This document shows, piece after piece, positions 54,665 to 64,000 of a DNA stretch of 64,000 bases (position 1 is the first letter of the stretch; every line of letters starts with the position of its first letter). Under the pieces are notes generated by a model. That model was not told the DNA's origin and ran no database searches. It saw only the letters and a list, made by a program, of their open reading frames with translations. Position numbers and translations under genes: made by a program. The stretch is from Pachypanchax playfairii (Eukaryota; Chordata; Actinopteri; Cyprinodontiformes; Aplocheilidae), in the NCBI GenBank assembly GCA_006937955.1, contig SSNP01000040.1, positions 1,071,622 through 1,135,621 of the forward strand. Direction: 5' to 3'.

Positions 54665-56450
54665 AATAGAGCAAATCTGCTAATATTTTGGGGGATTTGT
54701 TGAGGTGGGAGGTTAATAGATCCAACTGCAGGCAAGACTGTGGGGCAAGATGGTGCAAATAACCAAAACTTTAATTTACAAAACAGAAAACAAAATGCTG
54801 ACATGGCAGACAAACAGTTTACAGAAGTTGGGATACTCACAAGGAGTATGGAAACACAAGGAGTATGGAAACACAAAGAGCAAGGAAACACAAGGAGTAT
54901 GGAAACACAAGGAGCAAGGAAACACAAAGAGTATGGAAACACAAGGAGTATGGAGCATGGAAACACAAGGAGTATGGAAACACAAAGAGCAAGGAAACAC
55001 AAAGAGTATGGAAACACAAGGAGTATGGAAACACAAGGAGCAAGGAAACACAAAGAGTATGGAAACACAAGGAGTATGGAAACACAAGGAGCAAGGAAAC
55101 ACAAAGAGTATGGAAACACAAGGAGCAAGGAAACACAAAGAGTATGGAAACACAAGGAGCAAGGAAACACAAAGAGTATGGAAACACAAGGAGCAAGGAA
55201 ACACAAAGAGTAAGGAAACACAAGGAGTATGGAAACACAAGGAGCAAGGAAACACAAGGAGTATGGAAACACAAGGAGTATGGAAACACAAAGAGCAAGG
55301 AAACACAAGGAGCATGGAAACACAAAGAGTATGGAAACACAAGGAGCAAGGAAACACAAAGAGTAAGGAAACACAAGGAGCAAGGAAACACAAAGAGAAA
55401 GGAAACACAAAGAGCAAGGAAACACAAAGAGTATGGAAACACAAGGAGCATGGAAACACAAGGAGTATGGAAACACAAGGAGTATGGAAACACAAGGAGT
55501 ATGGAAACACAAGGAGTATGGAAACACAAGGAGCAAGGAAACACAAAGAGTAAGGAAACACAAGGAGCAAGGAAACACAAAGAGTATGGAAACACAAGGA
55601 GCAAGGAAACACAAAGAGTATGGAAACACAAGGAGCAAGGAAACACAAAGAGTATGGAAACACAAGGAGCATGGAAACACAAGGAGTATGGAAACACAAG
55701 GAGCATGGAAACACAAGGAGTATGGAAACACAAGGAGTATGGAAACACAAGGAGTATGGAAACACAAGGAGCAAGGAAACACAAAGAGTATGGAAACACA
55801 AGGAGCATGGAAACACAAGGAGTATGGAAACACAAGGAGCATGGAAACACAAGGAGTATGGAAACACAAGGAGCATGGAAACACAAGGAGTATGGAAACA
55901 CAAAGAGTATGGAAACACAAGGAGTATGGAAACACAAGGAGTATGGAAACACAAGGAGTATGGAAACACAAGGAGTATGGAAACACAAAGAGTATGGAAA
56001 CACAAGGAGTATGGAAACACAAAGAGTATGGAAACACAAGGAGTATGGAAATACAAAGACAAGGGCTGAGGATGAAAACAGAAAGAAGAATCTGACAAAG
56101 ACTGAATGAAACAAAGGAGGAGTGATTACATAGTGAGAGCAGCTAATGACTGATCAACAGAATGAAGGTGGAGGGTGAACAGTGGACTTGAGACAAATAC
56201 CACTGAGGAAAAACTATGAATGGTGACACAAGGAACAAGACACAAGGATCAAACTGAAAACAAAACACTGAATCACAGAACAAATCTTAATAATGAAAAT
56301 AACAACATCCAAACACAAGAAAACCAGAATATTCTTAACACACATAATCTGAACATAAACACCAGAAGACAGACAGAAAAATAAAACCCGATACAAATCA
56401 GATTTCACAAATCCCAACAAGAACAAACTGAAATGAAGAATCAGTGGGTT
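54665..56450. mobile_element. Probable non-autonomous transposon carrying an internal minisatellite
   Basis: The left flank (CAAAACTTTAATTTAC, AACAGAAAACAAAATGCTGA) and the right flank (AATCTGACAAAGACTGAATG, GAGAGCAGCTAATGACTGAT, AACACTGAATCACAGAACAA) resemble, from memory, the two ends of a high-copy fish element that usually carries tandem repeats between them. Terminal repeats and target duplication were not defined, so the class is open. Confidence 0.4.
54841..56059. repeat. 17-bp minisatellite, about 71 copies
   Basis: The tandem unit is AAGGAGTATGGAAACAC with three main variable positions (GGAG/AGAG, GAGT/GAGC, TAT/CAA/CAT). Copies are almost perfectly in register; one irregular copy with 7 extra bases occurs near 54949-54960. 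In the left half, GGAGCAA and AGAGTAT units often alternate, giving 34- and 51-base higher-order repeats. Because 17 is not a multiple of three and the unit has no stop in any frame, all six frames stay open for hundreds of codons. These frames are artefacts, not genes. Confidence 0.97.
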
Positions 56451-57789
56451 ATTTTTAACCATATAAGTCCTTCCTATCTCTAGACAACAGTGTGTTCTTC
56501 CTGCTCTGAGTCTAACATGTCAGAGCTTCTCTTTACGAAACCATTTGTGTTTTCAAACGCAAAACACGCCTTCAGAGGAATGAGGTGAAAATATTCAGCT
56601 GCTTGCAATAAATAAATTCAACATTTGCTCCCCCTGAATCCTACAATACAATAAATTATATAAAGTGGGTCTTAGTTGTTTTTATAAATAGAGTGTTGAC
56701 TTTTTGTTTTACTGATTTGTATAAATGCTTAACATCTCAGTGAGGTTTTAACAACTCTATATGTGTTTGTGCTTCTTTATACTTACGTGTGTTTATACTA
56801 ACCCACATACAGCTTGATCTGTGTGACATCACTTGAACACAGATGCATGTACATTCATAGATTTTAGTGTGGTAGTAGATACAGTATGTGTGTGTGTTGT
56901 AATTAAGGATGTATTGTTAATGACTTACCTGGTTCAGTCCAGCTTATTGATTTTATAATACAACTTTTACCATCAGTGCATCTGTGCACATCATCATGGC
57001 ACAAGATGAAATAATTCACCTGAGTGATCTAAATAAAGATGTTTTATTGTTTTTGTTCCCCAACATGCATTTTTACTGCTGTGAGACGAGTCTATGGAAA
57101 TTATAGGGAAAAATATGTAAAAGACCATTTGCAGATATATAACAGTGTGATGTCATTAAATGTAGATCTTTGATGTCAGTGAACAATGTGTTGAGAGTAT
57201 TTGCCACAGTGTTTTATTTTTTAGGTTTTTCTTGTAATATTTGTAAAAAAGACCCGTTGAATTAAAGATCTCATCTTATTTCCTCTGGCACACACAACCA
57301 ACCGCAGCATGTTTTTTGGCTTTGTTGTCACTCAAAGTGACATATAATCAGTAAAAGGTATAAATGAAAGACAGTACAGACACACACAAAAAGACTCAGA
57401 GCTTTTTATCAGCTCTATGAAACCATGAAACAGAGCTTCTTAAAGACGTGTGATGAAGTTTTATTATTTTTCACATCTATGGTTTTTCAGTTTTCATTCT
57501 GAGGTTTTTAAAAAAACATAACAATATGTATATCATTCGGGGTTTTTTTAAAGCTTATTGAGTGGCTGTTGTTTTAACATTCATATCCAGGATGTGAAAT
57601 TAAAGCAGTTAAAAAATTAGACACAGCAGAATAAGCGTCTAACCATTTCCTCATTAATAAAGAAAACAAATAGAAACCCACAGAACTGAAGGAACTCAGC
57701 TTGACTTGTTTCTACCTTCAGCATTCTGTCACACTGACAGCTGAGGACCAAAACAGCTCCTAACCAGCTGTGTTCAGGTGTGACTGATG

Positions 57790-58200
57790 CGACCCGACCT
57801 GCAGCTCAGACAAAACGATTGAATGAAACTTAATGAACTAATCATTATTTTTTCATCGTGGCTGAAAGATCTTTGGAAACATTATCCTGCACCGCAGCAG
57901 CGACATTGAGACGCCTCCTGAATAGCAATTATAGCGCAAGGTTGATTTCACAGCCACAGTCGTTTCCAGCAGAACATTTTAGTGCTTTTAAAATCTGTAA
58001 TAAAAGCCTCTTCTTTTTAGCACTGATTGGCTGAAAGTGTGACTGCTGAACATTTATGCTCAATGATCAAGAAAACCTCTTAATTAAAATACATCTTGGA
58101 TAAATTAGAGAAGCCTTTTAAATAATGCAAAATATTTTTGGTAGTTTTCAGTGAGACTGCTGAATTATTAACGCCGGCAGTTGTCACCAGGTTTAATAAA
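57790..58200. other. Candidate conserved non-coding element
   Basis: A non-repetitive block with motifs such as AATAGCAATTATAGCGC, CATTTATGCTCAATGATCA and TCTTAATTAAAATAC, dense in TAAT/ATTA homeodomain-type cores and unlike the simple AT-rich neighbours. There is no coding frame. It is flagged on appearance only. Confidence 0.3.
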
Positions 58201-60499
58201 TGAGATCTTCAGTAAATCGTGTTCCACTTTGCTCCTTCTCATGATATTTCTCGGAAAAACACAAGCTACAGTGTTTTCTGTTTTCTATTCATATATTACT
58301 GGCATCATTTGATTCCTGTTCATTACATCACAACACAGCGCTGTGTTCCTCCCACAGGCAGCCCGAGAATCCTTTCATCTGTTTTCATTGTCCAGCACGA
58401 GTCGACTGAAGGTCAGAGTTCAAACTGAAATATTTCACAGAAGAAAAGAAAAACAACCAGAAAATCCTGTTTAAGATCATGTGTTAAATTAGCAAATAAT
58501 TTGATTTTGTATTTGTTGATTGATTGAAGGAATTATTCTAATCAAGCTAAGCAAAAATACTGTATATTGAGAATAAAAGAACATTTGCTTGTGGAGTCAC
58601 TCGTCCCACAGCTGATGTGAAGATCTGGTTTGATATGGTCAGTACAATGTTGAGGTTGAGAGAGCATCTTATGATTGAGTCATGAAAGCATATTTGAGCA
58701 GCACCATTAAACACATTGCAGGAACAGAAATGGCTGGTGGCTCAGTCCAGAGTTTTAGGACTCTATTAACAAAGACACAATAAAAACGAGACCCACCGAC
58801 TGCAAGAGAAACACAACAAAACATTAAAGAACAAACAAGAATTCAGAAAATCAGAAATAAGACACAAATTAAAACAAATGTAAAAAAAAAACAGGGTGTT
58901 GCTTATCGGATCAAAAACTCTATGAGCTGCATTCACACTCTTCCTCATCAGGTGGCAAGTAAAACAAAAACAGCTGCACTGATTTAAAAGATTTTTTTTT
59001 GTGTTAGTTTATAAAAGGAGAACTTGAAATTGCTTATTCTATGAGAAGAGCCTTGGTGTGCAAACTGTTGAAGAGGAAGTCAGCATTTTTTTAGCTGATT
59101 TTAAATGAATTTTTCACTGTTTACCCTCACAGCAGCAAAATAAACAAAGGTTTAGAATAAAACAGACACTGAGAGAGAAAGGACGACTCTGGAAGTGAAG
59201 CAGAAAAGTGGCTTATGTAACCGAAGCTGACCCCCCCCCCCAAAAAAGGAATAATGATTGTGTTATTTCTGTTTTTAAATCAATGAGAAATTCTCCAGAG
59301 GGGAAGTGTGAGTGTGTTTTCCATCTGTTAGTCATAGAAAAACCAACATATAATCAATAAATGTTTCACATTGTTAAATGGGAAGAGACGTCACTGCTGA
59401 TCCCATCCACAAAATGTTCCACAGACAAGCAGCCATGGAATAACTATATACAGATCAGATACACAAAATACTTTTATTGTGTTAAAAATGAAAATATGCA
59501 GTTTTTTTGTTTGTATCTAAATTAGAAAATGTTTGCGTGACGTTGCATTTTTTTGTCTTTGATTTTTTCAAGAATTTTTGTATCATTTTAAATTAGATTT
59601 TTTTAGATTTCATACTAACCGCATGGACACAAAACTCAATTTGCCATTTGTTTTTTATTTCTGATCAAATCCCAAACAGTTTCAATCTGATTTATAGGTC
59701 TCCGTCCTCTTCATCTCTCTATACTCTTCCTCAAATATCACTGCAGTTGAGCTTGAATGACTTTATTGAATTACTTTGTTGAATGACTTTATTAGTTTTC
59801 ATATAGTCTGACTTTATGGAAATGAGTTCATGGATGATGCTACAACTCAGAGGGACACTATTTATTATTTACATTCAGTCGTGCTGCTCTGAGCTTTTTA
59901 TGCACACCTCCTTTTGATGATATGGTGGATGAGTAGAGAAAATAGGCTCTTTGTGAAATTAGTCACGACGGTGTTTGTGGGTGTTTTTCTAACAGGGTTG
60001 TGATTTTTGGTTTGACGTATAGCAGCTGAGGCTTTGAAATCTAGAATGGATGTTTTGAGCAGTCAGAGCTACAAACTCATGATGATGGAAAGCTGTAAAA
60101 AGGAGATCTTTAACAGTGATGGCGTTCATACGGCTTGGGTTTTTAGAATTCATCAGATCTTTTCGTCACTCATGGTGGAATAAAGACACAGACTGGCTGT
60201 GCTTTAGATTCAGCCTCATGTGACATCCAATTTACTTTGATTCAGCTTTATTGCAGCCCTCTGCATCGTCCCTCCTCAGTTTACTCACCTACCTGTCATG
60301 CAATCTTTCTATATGCTTTTCTTCACCCTCAGAGTTTAGTTAAAAATAAAAATAATACATAAAATTTGGGCCCACTTGATAACACCTCAGACATGATCTT
60401 AAAATCTATTAGATGACGTCTGCTTTAAAAGTTCCCTTCATGTTACAGACCTCAGAGTTTATAGTTTATCCTTTAGCATCAGCTAGCTTCATTATTTTA

Positions 60500-60720
60500 T
60501 TTTCACATGGCAACCCACTGGTGGTCGGTGGGATTTAGGTCAGAGCTCTGGGAGGGCTGGTCTTAAGACTTTGATTTTCTCCTGCAAAAAAATTCCATCT
60601 ACGGGCAGCTGTGCTTTGGATTATTAACTATAGAAACATCTGCTTCTGCACGTCTGTCACTTGGATCTTTTCCTGGATCCTTTAATTTTGGATTCAGAAT
60701 GTTCATCTACTTTATGAAGA
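60500..60720. repeat. Interspersed repeat relic
   Basis: GATTTAGGTCAGAGCTCTGGG, CAGCTGTGCTTTGGATTATT and TCAGAATGTTCATCTACTTT match, from memory, a common fish DNA-transposon relic ('ggtcaggggactg...gtgttttggatcattgtc'). Borders are approximate and the family is unassigned. Confidence 0.45.
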
Positions 60721-62439
60721 CACAAGACCAATAAAAACAAAAGAAAACAGTAGACCTTGTATTTCTCCCCCTTTGAGTTGGAGCTCAGACTGGAGCTTTT
60801 CACACTGTGCTGTTTTCTTTATGTCTCTTTCTGCTTTTTCTCCATCTGTTTAGTCATTGATCTGAAACACTATTTGATCATTTTTGAAGAGTTTCTTAAT
60901 GCTGTTTCTTCTTGACTCTACTTGCATTGATGAGCTCAGCTCTGCTGGTCTCGCTCTCTCTGGGTTATACTGCTTGCTTTTGTTTGCTCATTTAGTTATT
61001 TGACGGCACTCATCTGAGCAGAATGGAGGACCTTGAATTAAAGTACTAGAACTCAAGTTGAGCCCAAATATATGAAATTCAACATATGTAATAGATCTAT
61101 TTCTCAGAGTTGTAGATCAGTACATATCAGCTGTATTTAACCCTAGAAATATCTTCTGCCCTCTAATGGAGGATCTAAATACTACAAGGAACAAGTGCCA
61201 ATTATATTATCATAAGATATATGACCAATTCTGCTCTAAATTCTGTATAATTTGGGAATTTTTATTTCTAGTTGGTCAAAATTTGGAATTTGAAAGGCTT
61301 TCATTTATCATTTACTTGTAAAGTTAAAACCTGAAAATATAGCAGTGAATAAATCTCACATTCAGAAAACAACAAGCATATTGTTTTACCTCTGGCTACT
61401 TGAAACTCTTTTTATTGCTTCCAACAACTGCTTTCCTTATATTGTTGAGCCAGTTCTGACAATCCCATGTGTTGTGAAAATGAGTCTCAAACCCATAAAA
61501 AATACATTAAAACCAGTCAAAAGAGCTCCTTGATAATAGACAGCTGAGAGAATTTAGCTTTAAGGTTTTAAAATTCTTTGAGAAAAATTTAAACTAAAAA
61601 ACAGTCAGTGAAGATAAGACATGTGTCGTCTGAGTTTTTTTTTTTTAAGCCTGTAATGTTCAAAACTAAACCTTCTTCAACAAGGCTGAACATTTTTCTT
61701 TTTATGTTCTTTTTCTCAGATTTTGTATCCTGATTTACAACAAAACCTCACAATCTCTTAGTTGCAACATATTTCTCATGAAGCTTTTTTTTTTTTCAGG
61801 GCACAAAAAGCTTGAGTTATCTCCTGGGGGAAACTTCCCTGAGAATTCAAAGAGTTGGTGTGTGTGTGTGTGTGGGTCCACATGAAATTATCCTTGAAGG
61901 AACAATTTCTTGCTTGAGATATGAGATAATAAATATTCAAATGAATCACACAGGGCAAAAAATAACCATCAGTTTCACAGTGGACGAGTTCCTTGTTAGT
62001 CTTTTTTATATAATCTGGACTCGCGCTTGAAAAAAAAGACAAGATATTAAAAATGTGAAAAATTTCTTTTCCCTTTCAGTCCTCCGCCAACATATCCCCA
62101 TGAGAGAGAAGAGATTTTACACAAAGAGCCCATTATCCTCTATTGACTTCTGTTTTCTGCATTTGGGGGTGAGATAAACCAGTGTTTGTCACATGAAGGC
62201 CAATTCACAATGCACACAAGCTGTGGCTGCAGCCTCGTTTTGTGGATGCCTTCAGTTTTATCTCTATCCTCCATTCATGACCTCCATGCATCCTTGAAAA
62301 ACACATAAAAATACAAAAAAAGGGATGTTTTGCATTCTTCTGCAGTACCCAGCAGAGCTGTTTCTCAAATCAAACCTCCAAAACATCTTTTGCTTTTGAC
62401 AAATATTAGACAAACAGTTTTAGTGTTTTGTGTATATTT

Positions 62440-62860
62440 AATTTTTTGGCCACCGTCCCATTTTGACTGCCTGATTCAGCATGAGTAATATCAACACTGT
62501 TTGCTGGTGATTTCAAGAGTGCGTCTCTGAGATGAAGTCTGCAGCTGAGTCACCACGTAGAGAAGATAATCGTATATGACAGCGCTGCGGGCGACAGCAC
62601 AGACAACAAGCATCTCATGAATTGATGCAGCCGAAATACGCAGAGTCATCTCATGTTGAGTCAGCACGCCAATCCCTCAAGGACGGACCAGCATTTGAAT
62701 TATAATAACTGAGTGGCTTACACAGACAGCAAGTATACCACAGAGGTGTTTGACTATAACCTCCAATCTGAGTCAAAGACACAGCTCCTAATCTGCATGC
62801 TCTTCTTTTCCTTTCACCAGGTGGGTCCGAAACTTTAAATGATACTTGCATCATGCAGAC
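62440..62860. other. Candidate conserved non-coding element
   Basis: A non-repetitive block of balanced composition, containing TGATTCAGCATGAGTAATAT, ATGAATTGATGCAGCCGAAA and CATTTGAATTATAATAACTG, 1.1-1.5 kb upstream of the possible gene start at 63972. There is no convincing coding frame. Conservation has not been tested. Confidence 0.3.
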
Positions 62861-63379
62861 TTGCTGCTTGCAAGTTATGAGAATTTTTCAAACCTGAAAA
62901 AAAAAAAATCAAACACCTGAAAATTTGTTCCTTCTTGAGGAGTAAATTTTGAGGTTAAACACAAATTGCTGATCACTCTGATTTAAGCAGAATTCTTGCA
63001 TGCAGCAGAGGCACACATGGCTAAACATCTGGAGGTGGGTTTAACAGGGGCGATTCGGAAAGGCTTAAAATCAGAGTGCAGAGCAGGCAAAAAAAGTGAA
63101 TTATACAATAAGACTGAAATGATGACCTTTGTGTGTGATTGGTGTAGGCCTACAGTAAATAAATATTAAAAAGCTTCAGGATCTTTACAGCCTTGTTTTT
63201 CTGCATGCAGCCTCAGATTTTTTAAATGATTTTTATAACTTTTATTATTGTTAAACAGGAAGTCATATCACTGAACAGCTGTACATTGTTTTCACGTGAT
63301 CTGCGTTCCTTGTGCAGATTATGAAGATGTTTATTATTTAATGTAAATTGATGCATTAATGATCTGGAAGCACCAAACT

Positions 63380-63971
63380 TGGGCACACTGCGCGAACGCG
63401 CAAAAGCATCTGAGACTGATTCCTCCCACAGATTACCATTTCCTGTCAGCAGGGGAGTATTCGCCACTTCGGTAATAAGAACGTTCACCTGCCTGTCTCG
63501 GGAAACAGCCCGCTGCACCTCCGTGAGTTCTGCTGTGTCGCTTTAAATACAGCAGGTAGTGCTGTTGGTCCGTGTGGGGGCGCAGGGCGCACGGTGCGGC
63601 GCTGCGCCTCCCTGCAGCGTCAAACACAGTCTGCTCATCGGACGGGCAAGAGAAAAGACAGGTCGACCCGCCGCATGTATCACATCCCAGCTCGGGACTT
63701 GAACATAATACAGGAGTGAGTGTAACGAAGAGGGGGTCTGTGTCAGCGCCCGTAACCACATCCTATTTTGTTCTTTTTCCGGCTGAACGCTAGAAGCGTG
63801 TAGCGGTTTATTTGCGGTACAGTGGCAGATTATTGAACAGCACCGTACGAGCTAATGGGATCGACAGAACTAACCTCAGCTCTCTGCGGATGAACGCAGA
63901 GAAAACACGCTGCTGTTCATGTTTGGCTGAGTTATCGTTGAGAGTTAAACCTCACGCCTGGAGCCTCAGAG
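63380..63971 (+). promoter_or_regulatory. GC/CpG-rich promoter-like region
   Basis: Base composition shifts sharply from AT-rich to GC-rich, with many CpGs (for example GCGCGAACGCGCAAAAG-like text near 63390 and GGTGCGGCGCTGCGCC near 63594). This is the kind of unmethylated island that marks vertebrate promoters. It ends at a short in-frame ATG run at 63972. Reading frames inside it, on both strands, have no recognisable domain. Confidence 0.5.
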
Positions 63972-64000
63972 ATGATGATGAGGAGGTGGATGGCCATGCT
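63972..64000 (+). CDS. Possible start of a gene running off the right edge
   Basis: Three consecutive ATG codons begin MMMRRWMAM, a basic-then-hydrophobic start suggestive of a signal peptide or membrane protein. They directly follow the CpG-rich region. Only nine codons are available, so the product cannot be identified and the call could be wrong. Confidence 0.3.

Larger units (their letters stand above)
56451..63379. other. Gene-poor interval upstream of the right-edge gene start
   Basis: No gene was recognised. Contents are a candidate conserved block at about 57790-58200, a repeat relic at about 60500-60720, a short (GT)n at 61857-61875, a second candidate conserved block at about 62440-62860, a C run at 59231-59241 and poly(A)/poly(T) runs. 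Confidence 0.5.

Noticed and set aside
54841..56059. CRISPR-like array
   Set aside because: The repeats are directly adjacent with no unique spacers and the genome is vertebrate; it is a minisatellite.
54661..56114. Open reading frames of 400-458 codons on both strands
   Set aside because: They are read through a 17-bp tandem repeat that has no stop codon in any frame; all frames are equally open, so there is no coding evidence.
63222..63761. Minus-strand open frames of 72-108 codons in the CpG-rich region
   Set aside because: GC-rich DNA has few stops; no domain, splice sites or similarity support them.

Overview
This is nuclear DNA from a ray-finned (teleost) fish. The genes are split by GT-AG introns, the proteins match vertebrate-specific families (tectonic-2, THADA, PIK3IP1, LIMK2, SLC6), and the repeats are typical of fish: Tc1-like relics, a fish LINE with APE-type endonuclease and reverse transcriptase, an hAT-type foldback MITE, and long (GT)n and minisatellite arrays. 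All protein calls come from my own reading of splice sites and translations, not from database searches.

Layout. 1-1088 (-): the first five coding exons of TCTN2, a ciliary transition-zone protein; the rest of the gene lies left of the window. 1089-1545: a short head-to-head promoter. 1546-12093 (+): THADA, 32 exons, about 1,875 codons. 14439-19319 (+): PIK3IP1, six exons, 277 aa. 23559-37715 (-): LIMK2, 16 exons, 660 aa, convergent with PIK3IP1 as in mammals. 40770-47957 (+): an SLC6-family transporter that looks like a pseudogene. It lacks the exons for about TM4-TM5 and has an in-frame TAA, although its other exons splice cleanly. 48.1-63.9 kb: a gene-poor interval with a 1.2-kb minisatellite (17-bp unit) inside a probable non-autonomous transposon, plus three stretches that read like conserved non-coding DNA. 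63.38-63.97 kb: GC/CpG-rich sequence, with a possible signal-peptide start codon at 63972 running off the right edge.

How the genes relate. They do not form one pathway. TCTN2 (cilium) and THADA (tRNA-methylation cofactor) share a promoter region. PIK3IP1 (PI3K inhibitor) and LIMK2 (cofilin kinase) form a conserved convergent pair. I found no convincing previously undescribed biological system. The most notable items are the decayed SLC6 gene, an X-box-like site upstream of TCTN2, the minisatellite that is open in all six frames, and the candidate conserved elements upstream of the gene start at the right edge.
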